Below are positions 1-7,033 of a DNA stretch of 12,637 nt, piece by piece. The notes beneath the pieces were generated by a model. That model was not told the origin of the DNA. It saw nothing but the letters and a program-made list of their open reading frames with translations, and did no database searches. Position numbers and translations under genes: made by a program. How positions within the stretch are numbered: position 1 is the first letter of the stretch; every line of letters begins with the position of its first letter. The DNA is taken from contig CAZYDG010000008.1 of NCBI GenBank assembly GCA_964645835.1, positions 1-12,637 on the forward strand, in the 5' to 3' direction. Source of the stretch: CAZBME01 sp964645835. Its GTDB lineage: Bacteria > Desulfobacterota > Syntrophia > Syntrophales > UBA8958.

Positions 1-2223
1 ATATTTTTGAATATTGCAAAAGGAGAAGCCAGTGGAGGGACACCCTTTCCCTTTGTTGCGACAACCCCCCCCCCCCCCCCCCCCTATAACAGCATACAGG
101 CACAGGCCGTAAAGGCTGGTTCCCAGGGTGAGCTGCCCCGGTTTGTTACCCCCGACGATGATATCAAACTCTTCTATTCGGTGAAAGACAACAGCTACAG
201 CGAAGGCGACAAGATGAAATACTGGCGGGCGTCCAAGGATGTGAGAGGCACGGGAACCATGGATGGCCCCAATGATAACATGGCAAATTACGTATGGACA
301 CATCTTTTCATCTACAATGACCTGGAAGGCACACTTCCCGACAAGCCCGATGCATCTCAGCGGCTGCATGTCGGAAAGGAGATTCCTGTCAATATAGATG
401 CTGGTCCTTCGGGCAAGAGCATAGCCGGCGGTTATATGACCTTTGCGGGGGGAAAGGGCGGTAATGTGGTCTTTACGGACTCTTTGCTGCCCGGAGTCAA
501 TAACATACCGCTCAAACTTACGTCTTCATACCTTTGGGATGCTCTCGGGCTGCCGCTCACGGCTTTCAACGACAGCAGAAGAAAGGGGAGCATTAGAACA
601 ATTACCGACAAGGATTTCCAGCCTTACCAGCAATCCGTCGTCCAGATGAGGGATGCGAAGGGTGTGCCGCTGAATATTAAAGGGAAGACCGTCGAATTTT
701 TCGGTACCAATCCTGTGGATATTTCGAACTGCTCACATTGCCATTCGGGTAAGGGACCGGCCGCTGTAATTTCAAAAAAAGAGGGTTTGGGCCTTTTTGA
801 AAAAGAATACGCTTACTGGAAAACGACGTATCCCGATACCAGCGATTACATAGCAAGGCTGTCCGCAACGATGATCAACGTCCTTGAACTCCATGACCGG
901 CATCACAAAACGGACTTCCTGAGGGATTATAATCCCACCGCCTCATCAAACCGGCTGGGAAAAGTGGGGTCGGTAAACTGCGTCGACTGCCATGGTGACA
1001 ATATGTCCGGTAACCTGAAAATTCCCAGGCCGGGAGCTACGGGATATAAAGCCGTGAAAGCCGCGCCGCTTACGCAATCCGTGCATGCCGTCCATGCCGG
1101 ATTCGTTCCTATGCCCGACAAGGCGGGAAGAACACAAAACTGCCAGACCTGCCATCCATCCCACTGGCAGAATCAGGAAATGAACGACTGGAGGACGAAT
1201 CCTTACCAGATAGTGGATGAAAACGGGAATCCGCGATTCTCCGATGCCGATCTGCGGACTGCGGGCGGCGGGTGCTTCCTGAGAAGGGATGCTCATTCCA
1301 ACCCCGATGTTTCCCCGCCTTTTTTCCTGAACGCCATTGGCAAATGGTATCTGAACGAAGTCAGCATGAAAGACGAGCAAGGAAAGCCGGTAAAGCAGAT
1401 GAGAGGGGTGTACTGTACGAACTGCCACAACAACCTGGCCCATGAACTCTACCAACGTGACGATTTCCGGAACGCAACAGTGCAGCAAGGCAAAAGCCTG
1501 CGGAACAAGCCGATTAATGAGGTTATCCGCACACTGGCGGGTGGAAATGAAAAGAAGTTTAAAGCTTTCTATGCGGATCCCGTTGTGGGTGCTGAGGGGA
1601 ATCCGTTATTCAACTATTACGCCGGTCATAAAGGTGCGGTACTCCTGCGGATGGTCAAGGGGAAAGATGGACGAAACACAGTATTGCCCTGGAATGCGGG
1701 CAAAGGAGAAGCACTCATGTACTCCGCCGTTTCCGGAGGCAGCGACTGGTGGCTCTCACCGGGCTCTCCTCACTGCGCCGACTGTCATGCGGCCCCTTTC
1801 GTGGAGAGTGAGGGGGGCAATTACTTTCCCATGGATCAGCCGGGTAAATATGCGCTTTACCGGTATTCAAAGGCGCACGGGCGTTTTGCCTGCCAGTCCT
1901 GTCACGAATCGATGCATGGGCTCTATCCGGTGAGATACAGCGGTCCGGAGAAGACCGTAGACCTGACGTCGCATGAACAGGCCCTGCAATTCAGTCCGGA
2001 TGGGAAGTATGCAGGTCCGGTGACGTGTGCCGCCTGTCATTCCGTAAACGGGAAGGGTGTTCCCGTTCAGTTGAAGGGTACGGGATATTACGACGATTAC
2101 TGGGCATCGGTTGTTCTCATTCATTTCATGCGCGAAGGAGACCAGAAAATATCCGTGGCGGATCTTATCAGGAAGTATCCTTATGGGAAATCAAAGCAAA
2201 TCGTTATGAACGGCTGGAAGTAA
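1..2223 (+). CDS. multihaem (7-haem) c-type cytochrome, 5' end outside window
   Basis: Covalent-haem electron carrier expected outside the cytoplasmic membrane. Seven CXXCH motifs are visible, starting at nt 730 (CSHCH), 979 (CVDCH), 1141 (CQTCH), 1414 (CTNCH), 1774 (CADCH), 1891 (CQSCH) and 2026 (CAACH): four spread over the middle and three closer together near the C-terminus, with a haem-free N-terminal third. The frame is open to base 1 with no stop, and the first in-frame TTG (nt 7) has no ribosome site and no signal peptide after it. I therefore read the gene as starting upstream of the window, where the signal peptide must lie. The stretch PFPFVATT, six prolines, then YNS resembles what I recall of large cytochromes of Geobacter/Desulfuromonas-like bacteria (recall, not a search). 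The six prolines are encoded by a C20 run. It is followed after 33 bases by the Mo-hydroxylase subunits, so it is the likely electron acceptor. The exact cytochrome family is unknown. Confidence 0.9.
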   Translation: MFLNIAKGEASGGTPFPFVATTPPPPPPYNSIQAQAVKAGSQGELPRFVTPDDDIKLFYSVKDNSYSEGDKMKYWRASKDVRGTGTMDGPNDNMANYVWTHLFIYNDLEGTLPDKPDASQRLHVGKEIPVNIDAGPSGKSIAGGYMTFAGGKGGNVVFTDSLLPGVNNIPLKLTSSYLWDALGLPLTAFNDSRRKGSIRTITDKDFQPYQQSVVQMRDAKGVPLNIKGKTVEFFGTNPVDISNCSHCHSGKGPAAVISKKEGLGLFEKEYAYWKTTYPDTSDYIARLSATMINVLELHDRHHKTDFLRDYNPTASSNRLGKVGSVNCVDCHGDNMSGNLKIPRPGATGYKAVKAAPLTQSVHAVHAGFVPMPDKAGRTQNCQTCHPSHWQNQEMNDWRTNPYQIVDENGNPRFSDADLRTAGGGCFLRRDAHSNPDVSPPFFLNAIGKWYLNEVSMKDEQGKPVKQMRGVYCTNCHNNLAHELYQRDDFRNATVQQGKSLRNKPINEVIRTLAGGNEKKFKAFYADPVVGAEGNPLFNYYAGHKGAVLLRMVKGKDGRNTVLPWNAGKGEALMYSAVSGGSDWWLSPGSPHCADCHAAPFVESEGGNYFPMDQPGKYALYRYSKAHGRFACQSCHESMHGLYPVRYSGPEKTVDLTSHEQALQFSPDGKYAGPVTCAACHSVNGKGVPVQLKGTGYYDDYWASVVLIHFMREGDQKISVADLIRKYPYGKSKQIVMNGWK
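65..84 (+). repeat. C20 homopolymer inside the cytochrome gene
   Basis: Twenty consecutive C bases, read in frame as the end of a Thr codon plus six CCC proline codons. Gaining one C puts TAA (now nt 87-89) in frame at once; losing one C puts TAA (now nt 110-112) in frame. The tract could therefore act as an on/off slippage switch, or its length could be a sequencing or assembly error. Confidence 0.95.
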
Positions 2224-2256
2224 ACAAAGTATCAATTAATAAATAGGAGGCGAGCT

Positions 2257-2742
2257 GTGGCAAATAACAAATCACAAGCGGTGACCGCGATAAAGTTTAA
2301 GGTGAACGGCAAGGAACATAGTGTGGATGTGTTGCCCGATACACCTCTTCTCTGGGTTCTAAGAGAGAATCTTGGATTGACTGGTACAAAATACGGTTGT
2401 GGCATGGCCCTTTGCGGCTCATGTACGGTGATAATTAACGGGCAGGCCACACGCTCCTGCGTGACCCCCGTTTCAACAGTAATGGGCAAGGACATCATTA
2501 CCATCGAAGGGCTGCTGCCGGAAGGGGCTCACCCGGTTCAAAAGGCCTGGATAGCAGAGGATGTGCCTCAGTGCGGTTACTGTCAGTCAGGCCAGATCAT
2601 GTCCGCCGTGGCCCTGCTGGCGAAAAACAAAAATCCCAGCGATGCGGATATAGATGGCGCGATGACCGGCAATATCTGTAGATGCGGGACCTATCAGAGA
2701 ATACGCAAAGCCATCCATCGGGCTGCAGAGATGATGGCATAA
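2257..2742 (+). CDS. molybdenum hydroxylase [2Fe-2S] small subunit (IorA-type)
   Basis: Electron-transfer subunit of the xanthine dehydrogenase/aldehyde oxidase superfamily, carrying electrons from the molybdenum centre of its partner. 161 residues, normal length for the family. The N-terminal plant-ferredoxin-type cluster uses C48, C53, C56 and C68 (motif GCGMALCGSC). The C-terminal helical domain cluster uses C106, C109, C141 and C143 (QCGYCQSGQ and ICRCGTY). All eight ligands are present. The start is a GTG, chosen because TAGGAGG at nt 2244-2250 sits seven bases ahead and the protein begins as the family does. It has no signal peptide, so it is probably exported folded together with the Tat-signal large subunit encoded 11 bases downstream. 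No FAD-binding medium subunit is present, which fits the two-subunit isoquinoline oxidoreductase type, where electrons leave to a cytochrome or other external acceptor. Confidence 0.95.
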   Translation: MANNKSQAVTAIKFKVNGKEHSVDVLPDTPLLWVLRENLGLTGTKYGCGMALCGSCTVIINGQATRSCVTPVSTVMGKDIITIEGLLPEGAHPVQKAWIAEDVPQCGYCQSGQIMSAVALLAKNKNPSDADIDGAMTGNICRCGTYQRIRKAIHRAAEMMA

Positions 2743-2753
2743 GGAGGCTGAAA

Positions 2754-4895
2754 ATGGACAAGATTGTCAACTTGAGCCGCCGTGATTTTCTAAAGGCGAG
2801 TGCTGTGGCGGGAGGAGGCCTGGTACTGGGATTTTATCTCCCCTTTGGCGGACGCTCACGGCTGCAGGCAGCCGAATTGAACAGATTTGCACCCAATGCA
2901 TTTTTGCGGATTGATGGTTCAGGCACCGTCACCGTACTGGTTCCCCAGTCCGATATGGGCCAGGGCGTTCTGACATCCATGCCTATGATTGTTGCCGATG
3001 AACTGGATGCGGCATGGAAGGATGTCCGTTTCGAACAGGCGCCGGCGGATAAGGCCTATACCAATCCCATCATCGGCATGCAACTCACCGGGGGAAGCTC
3101 AAGCATCCGTGCCTTCTATGAGCCGCTGCGCAAAGCGGGGGCTGCGGCGCGAACCATGCTGGTATCGGCCGCCGCACAGACATGGGCCGTCGATGCCGGT
3201 GATTGCCGAACGGAGAGCGGTTCCGTCATCCATCCTTCATCCGGTAAAAAGCTGGAATACGGGAAGCTCGTCGAAAAAGCATCGACCATGGCTGTACCCA
3301 AGTCATTCAAGCTGAAAGAACCGGCCGACTTCAAGATAATAGGCACGCCCACAAACCGCCTCGACAACCAGGTCAAAGTTGACGGGAGCGGCGTTTTCGG
3401 TCTGGACGTCAGGCAGCCGGGCATGCTTACAGCCGCTGTCTCCCGCTGTCCCGTCTTTGGAGGCAAGGCTGTATCATTCGATGCAAGCGAGGCGAAGCAG
3501 GTTCCCGGCGTCCGGCAGATTGTGGAGATATCCACCGGTGTTGCCGTCGTCGCCGACAATTTTTGGGCGGCCAAAAAAGGGCGCGACCTGCTGAAAGTCA
3601 AATGGAATGAAGGGTCTCTGGCTAATCTGTCCACGGCCGGCATCTTCAGCGAATTCGAAAAGGCGGCGGGCAAGCCGGGTCCAACTGCCAGGAACGACGG
3701 TGATGTGCAGAAAGCTTTCGGAAGCGCGAGCAAAAAGATAGAGGCTCTCTACCGTGTGCCTTATCTGGCTCATGCGAACATGGAACCTATGAACTGCACT
3801 GCCCATGTCCATGGAAATGTGTGCGAGGTTTGGGCACCTACGCAGGGACAGACGCTAGTGCAGCGCTTCTCTTCAAAGGTGACAGGACTGCCTCCGGAAT
3901 CGGTCATCGTCAATACGACATTCCTGGGGACAGGTTTCGGCCGGCGTGCGGAGCAGGATTTCCTCACGGAAGCCGTCGAGCTTTCCAAGGCCATGGGCGT
4001 CCCGGTCAAAGTCGTCTGGACGCGTGAAGACGATATGCGGCACGACCATTACCGTCCTTCCACTTACAATCGTCTAACCGCGGGCCTGGACAAAAAAGGA
4101 ATGCCTCAGGCCTGGATGCATCGCATCGTCGGCCCATCCATTTTCGGTGCCCACGCAGCGATATTCGGTATGGCCCCTCCCGCCATAGACCGTTCATCAA
4201 TCGAGGGTGCCGCCGACTTGCCTTACAACATCCCCAACATGAGGGTCGAGTATATCCGCAATGAACCGGGCATTCCCGTCGGGTTCTGGCGTTCCGTGGG
4301 ACATTCCCAAAATACGTTCATTACCGAGAGCTTTTTGGACGAAGTCGCGGCGGCCAGCAAAAAAGACCCCTTCGAACTGCGCCGCACGTTGCTCGGCAAA
4401 CATCCCCGCCTTCTTGCAGTGCTTGAAACGGCAGCTTCAAATGCCGGATGGGGGAAACCGCTGCCGAAAGGAAGATTTCGGGGAATCGCTGCGGCTGAGG
4501 CATATGGGAGCTTTGTTTCCGAAGTCGTGGAAGCGTCCGTGTCTCAAGATAAATCGGTGCGCGTTCATCGTGTCGTCTGTGCCATCGACTGTGGCCAGAA
4601 CATAAACCCACGCACGATAGAAGCCCAGATGGAAGGCGGCATTGTCTTCGGCCTGACAGCAGCCCTAAAGGATGCAATCACTATTGACCGTGGGCGTGTC
4701 GTGCAGTCAAATTTTCATAATTACCCAATGCTGCGCATGAATGAAATGCCGGATGTAGAGGTCCACATCATAAAAAGCCGGGAAGCGCCCGGCGGGGTTG
4801 GTGAAACCGGTGTGCCGGTCCTGGCCCCGGCGCTGTGTGGCGCTATATTTGCGGCCACGGGCAAAAGGATCAGAGAGCTGCCCATTCAGATGTAA
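2754..4895 (+). CDS. molybdenum hydroxylase large (Mo-binding) subunit, Tat-exported, IorB-type
   Basis: Catalytic subunit of a two-subunit molybdenum hydroxylase (family of isoquinoline 1-oxidoreductase beta subunit and periplasmic aldehyde dehydrogenases), which inserts a water-derived oxygen into an N-heterocycle or oxidises an aldehyde. 713 residues from ATG 2754, which follows AAGGAGG at nt 2741-2747. The longer frame from nt 2682 would overlap the small-subunit gene and bury the signal. The N-terminus holds a textbook twin-arginine motif, SRRDFLK at residues 8-14, then a hydrophobic segment and probable cleavage near A40. Family motifs in order: DMGQG near 65; GGSSSIR; GTGFGRR at 392-398; GFWRSVG at 510-516; GGVGETGVP near the C-terminus, with the expected catalytic glutamate at E684. 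The substrate cannot be inferred. No XdhC-type maturation gene is visible here. The protein should act in the periplasm with the small subunit and probably the upstream cytochrome. Confidence 0.95.
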   Translation: MDKIVNLSRRDFLKASAVAGGGLVLGFYLPFGGRSRLQAAELNRFAPNAFLRIDGSGTVTVLVPQSDMGQGVLTSMPMIVADELDAAWKDVRFEQAPADKAYTNPIIGMQLTGGSSSIRAFYEPLRKAGAAARTMLVSAAAQTWAVDAGDCRTESGSVIHPSSGKKLEYGKLVEKASTMAVPKSFKLKEPADFKIIGTPTNRLDNQVKVDGSGVFGLDVRQPGMLTAAVSRCPVFGGKAVSFDASEAKQVPGVRQIVEISTGVAVVADNFWAAKKGRDLLKVKWNEGSLANLSTAGIFSEFEKAAGKPGPTARNDGDVQKAFGSASKKIEALYRVPYLAHANMEPMNCTAHVHGNVCEVWAPTQGQTLVQRFSSKVTGLPPESVIVNTTFLGTGFGRRAEQDFLTEAVELSKAMGVPVKVVWTREDDMRHDHYRPSTYNRLTAGLDKKGMPQAWMHRIVGPSIFGAHAAIFGMAPPAIDRSSIEGAADLPYNIPNMRVEYIRNEPGIPVGFWRSVGHSQNTFITESFLDEVAAASKKDPFELRRTLLGKHPRLLAVLETAASNAGWGKPLPKGRFRGIAAAEAYGSFVSEVVEASVSQDKSVRVHRVVCAIDCGQNINPRTIEAQMEGGIVFGLTAALKDAITIDRGRVVQSNFHNYPMLRMNEMPDVEVHIIKSREAPGGVGETGVPVLAPALCGAIFAATGKRIRELPIQM

Positions 4896-4915
4896 GCATT
4901 CAAAGGAGCGAAAGT

Positions 4916-5362
4916 ATGACAACGAACACGATCCGGCTCCACCGCGTTCTTCGGGCGCCTGCTGAAAGGATTTATCGGGCGTTCCTCAATGGAGATGCAA
5001 TGAGCAAGTGGCTTCCACCAAACGGATTTACCTGCAAGGTACACCTCATGGATGCCAAAGTGGGAGGAACATTCAAGATGTCGTTTACAAACTTCACGAC
5101 CGGCAAGATCAATTCTTTCGGCGGAGAGTTTATCGAACTTGTGCCATACGAACGCATTCGATATACGGACAGGTTCGATGATCCAAACCTGCCCGGCGTG
5201 ATCCTGACGACAGTAACTTTAACTAAAGTATCACTGGGAACCGATTTGAATATCCTACAGGAAGGAGTGCCCGGGGAAATTCCTGCGGAGGCATGCTATC
5301 TGGGTTGGCAGGAGTCACTGATTCTTTTGGGAAAACTTGTTGAGGCTGAGATTACGGATTAG
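4916..5362 (+). CDS. SRPBCC / AHSA1-family protein
   Basis: 148-residue protein of the START/Bet v1-like (SRPBCC) fold, subfamily AHSA1 (named for the Hsp90 ATPase activator). Recognised by the N-terminal pattern RVLRAPAERIYRAF, then SKWLPPNGF, the GGTFKMSF strand, FGGEFIELVPYERIRYTD, and a C-terminal helix GWQESLILLGKLVE. Start at ATG 4916 chosen because AAAGGAG (4902-4908) lies seven bases upstream; longer in-frame reading would overlap the large-subunit gene. There is no signal peptide or membrane segment, so it is probably cytoplasmic. The fold has a hydrophobic ligand cavity. As last gene of the Mo-hydroxylase operon it may bind substrate, product or cofactor, but that is inference. An SRPBCC protein, CoxG, is also encoded with molybdenum CO dehydrogenase, a loose parallel only. 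Molecular role unknown. Confidence 0.85.
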   Translation: MTTNTIRLHRVLRAPAERIYRAFLNGDAMSKWLPPNGFTCKVHLMDAKVGGTFKMSFTNFTTGKINSFGGEFIELVPYERIRYTDRFDDPNLPGVILTTVTLTKVSLGTDLNILQEGVPGEIPAEACYLGWQESLILLGKLVEAEITD

Positions 5363-5507
5363 ACAGATTATCTTTCAGTCTTGTCTGTATTGATGCCTGT
5401 CAGTGTGGTCAGTTGCTCGAAATGACATATTGGTCTTTATTACAAGTTGACACTCGATGTCATAAATTATCTTGACATTCGTTCTGACTATGATAGGGAT
5501 ATTGCAA
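5363..5507. other. intergenic segment between operon end and SAM aptamer
   Basis: No gene seen. I find no convincing hairpin plus T-run terminator for the operon to the left. GTCAGT occurs twice nine bases apart (5399-5404 and 5408-5413), and two TTGACA hexamers lie at 5447-5452 and 5472-5477. The metK promoter should be here. Confidence 0.6.
5472..5494 (+). promoter_or_regulatory. possible metK promoter elements
   Basis: TATGAT at 5489-5494 matches the sigma-70 -10 consensus at five of six positions and would start transcription a few bases before the riboswitch aptamer, the expected place. A perfect TTGACA lies at 5472-5477, but only 11 bases away, too close to be its -35, so the pairing is unresolved. 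A second TTGACA is at 5447-5452. Confidence 0.35.
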
Positions 5508-5563
5508 AGCGGTGATTTAATAAAAGGTAAATTGCTCCGCTCTATAAATGTGCTAAAGCACCG
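5508..5563 (+). promoter_or_regulatory. SAM-II-type riboswitch aptamer upstream of metK
   Basis: S-adenosylmethionine-sensing RNA pseudoknot. Stem P1 is AGCGG 5508-5512 with CCGCT 5537-5541. The loop starts with TGATTTAA and ends in ATTGC, followed after P1 by ATAAATGT and GCTAAAG (5552-5558). These are the conserved blocks of the SAM-II class in the same order. The pseudoknot pairs GGT 5526-5528 with ACC 5560-5562 and GC 5534-5535 with GC 5552-5553. The known metX SAM-II has CC with GG at the first of these, so the pairing is kept while the bases differ. The related SAM-V class is the alternative. It sits before the gene for SAM synthetase and is followed by a terminator, so binding of SAM should switch metK off. 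Confidence 0.88.
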
Positions 5564-5595
5564 AGACTCAATTAAAAATAATTGAACCCGTGCTT
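5556..5595 (+). promoter_or_regulatory. predicted antiterminator pairing of the SAM riboswitch
   Basis: AAGCAC at 5556-5561, part of the conserved 3' strand of the aptamer, is complementary to GTGCTT at 5590-5595, which covers the 5' arm and loop of the terminator. Between them TCAATTA (5568-5574) and TAATTGA (5579-5585) form a 7-bp AT-rich hairpin that would bring the two strands together. Without SAM this pairing would block the terminator; with SAM the AAGCACC strand is held in the pseudoknot and the terminator can form. Inferred from complementarity only. Confidence 0.55.
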
Positions 5596-5610
5596 AGGCG
5601 CGGGTTTTTT
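5585..5610 (+). terminator. riboswitch-controlled intrinsic terminator before metK
   Basis: Nine-pair stem 5585-5593 with 5598-5606 (one G-T wobble at 5591/5600), loop TTAG, then six T at 5605-5610. It lies 54 bases before the metK start and just after the SAM aptamer, so it should attenuate metK transcription. Confidence 0.88.
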
Positions 5611-5664
5611 AGTTTTACCGGATAACAATCTATAAAAAGATTTTTAAGTAAAGGAGAGTATAAC

Positions 5665-6846
5665 ATGCAGATTTCATCGGAAAGCATCAAGGTGGGGCAT
5701 CCGGATATCGTCGCTGACGTAATTGCGGCCAATGTCATTGCAGAGATCATGGATGAGGAAAAAAAGATCGGACTGACCTTGGAAAATATGCCCCATTGCG
5801 GCCTTGAGGTTTTTCTTGGTAAAGGCATTTGTCTGGTAGGCGGCGAAGTGAGGACCAGGGTCTACGTCGATATCGACAAGATTGCCCGGGATTCGGTGGT
5901 CGCCATTGGATACAATCATGCGGCTGTCGGCCTGAACGGCCATTTGATGGGTGTGTTGAATGCCATCATTCCCCAGTCGCCGGATATCAACCAGGGTACC
6001 AGTTGCACCCTTAATAAGGAGCATGAAATCGGCGCCGGTGACCAGGGGATTATGTACGGATTTGCCTGCGATGAGACACCGGAACTGCTGCCTTTGCCCT
6101 ACGTTCTGGTAAACAGGATGATGCGGGCCTTCGAAAATTGTGGCGATCCGATCTTTGCCCCCGACGGCAAGGGCCAGGTCTCCGTCGATTATGACATCAA
6201 GACGGGAAAGCCCATCCGCGTGGCCAAGGTTCTCATGTCCAATGCCGTGGACTACCGCTTTGTTACGGGCAACCGAAATAAGGTGCGTGACAAGGCGAAA
6301 AAATTGGCCTTCGATTGTCTGGCCGATTGTGTGGACAAGAAAACGGAGTTTCTCTTCAATCCTACGGGGGAATGGCAGGCCGTCAATTCTTGCAGCGCCG
6401 CAGATTCAGGCGTAACGGGACGCAAGCTTGTTTGCCAGTTTTACGGAGGTTTTCCCGGCGCTCAATTGGGTGGCGGCGCCGTTGTCAACAAGACTCCGGA
6501 AAAGGTAGATTGCTCGGCGGCCTTCGGGGCTCGCTACGTGGCCAAGAATATCGTCGCTGCAGGGCTTGCTTCCAAGTGCGCAGTCCAGTTGGCCTATGCC
6601 ATCGGTATCGCCTGTCCCTTCTCGATCTATGTGAATACATTCGGAACCGGTAAGATTTCTGACGAGAAGCTTGAAAAGGTCATCGAAGATTTGTTCGATC
6701 TTACGCCAGCCGGAATGATTGAGAATTTCGATCTTCTCAACAGTGATGTTTATCGCAAGATCCCACGGACGTTATTCATGGACAAATATAAATGGGAAAA
6801 AACGGATATGGTTAAGAAGTTGCAGAAAGCCGCCGCCAAGGCGTAA
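5665..6846 (+). CDS. metK: S-adenosylmethionine synthetase (methionine adenosyltransferase), divergent form
   Basis: Makes S-adenosylmethionine from methionine and ATP in the cytoplasm. 393 residues, close to the usual 380-400. Start ATG 5665 follows AAAGGAG at 5650-5656. Bacterial MetK signatures: GHPD near residue 12, SPDINQGT, GAGDQGIMYGFACDET, PDGKGQV, DSGVTGRK, NKTPEKVD, ARYVAKNIVAAGLA and WEKTD. By alignment by eye, the residues equivalent to E. coli His14, Asp16, Lys165, Asp238, Arg244, Lys245, Lys265, Lys269 and Asp271 are all kept. Differences from common MetK: the usual SEGHPDK reads KVGHPDI; the HGGGAFSGKDPTKVDRS region reads differently and has VDCS; and the C-terminal YGHFGR segment before WEKTD is lost or shortened. 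It is therefore a divergent branch, probably active. It is transcribed alone between the riboswitch terminator and its own terminator; no ahcY or other methionine-cycle gene adjoins. Confidence 0.95.
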   Translation: MQISSESIKVGHPDIVADVIAANVIAEIMDEEKKIGLTLENMPHCGLEVFLGKGICLVGGEVRTRVYVDIDKIARDSVVAIGYNHAAVGLNGHLMGVLNAIIPQSPDINQGTSCTLNKEHEIGAGDQGIMYGFACDETPELLPLPYVLVNRMMRAFENCGDPIFAPDGKGQVSVDYDIKTGKPIRVAKVLMSNAVDYRFVTGNRNKVRDKAKKLAFDCLADCVDKKTEFLFNPTGEWQAVNSCSAADSGVTGRKLVCQFYGGFPGAQLGGGAVVNKTPEKVDCSAAFGARYVAKNIVAAGLASKCAVQLAYAIGIACPFSIYVNTFGTGKISDEKLEKVIEDLFDLTPAGMIENFDLLNSDVYRKIPRTLFMDKYKWEKTDMVKKLQKAAAKA

Positions 6847-6870
6847 ACCCTATCTTCATTCAGTGTCCGG

Positions 6871-6926
6871 AAGGCCGAAGAGCTTCCTGCTGATATAATC
6901 GGCAAGGACTCTTCGGCCTTTCTTGT
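6871..6926 (+). terminator. metK transcription terminator
   Basis: Perfect 12-bp inverted repeat AAGGCCGAAGAG (6871-6882) with CTCTTCGGCCTT (6909-6920), a 26-base loop that can extend the stem partly, then a T-rich run. It starts 24 bases after the metK stop. Confidence 0.9.
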
Positions 6927-7033
6927 TTATTTTGACAGAGAGCGGATGGTGGATGGGCTTCACTTCATTTACCATAACGCTTTGATTTAGTACCGGAATT
7001 ATTCATCAGTTCTTGCTCGCCCTTCATCAGAAA

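Noticed and set aside
32..112. GTG at 32 with AAAAGGAG at 18-25 as an alternative start for the cytochrome
   Set aside because: It is in a different frame from the cytochrome at the present tract length, stops at 110-112, and would give no signal peptide. It would join the cytochrome frame only with 21 C. The residues before the tract in the main frame fit the family better.
1273..1296. CX6H at the Cys-Phe-Leu-Arg-Arg-Asp-Ala-His stretch as an eighth haem site
   Set aside because: Covalent c-haem attachment needs two cysteines in all standard motifs; only one is here.
946..1488. 180-codon open frame on the - strand in the cytochrome gene
   Set aside because: Overlaps haem-motif coding sequence on the other strand; no recognisable domain.
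2682..2753. Upstream in-frame start for the Mo-hydroxylase large subunit
   Set aside because: It would overlap the small-subunit gene and move the Tat motif inward; ATG 2754 has a perfect ribosome site and puts SRRDFLK at the normal place.
5363..5393. AGACA/TGTCT hairpin after the SRPBCC gene as operon terminator
   Set aside because: Only about five pairs, long loop, no T-run.
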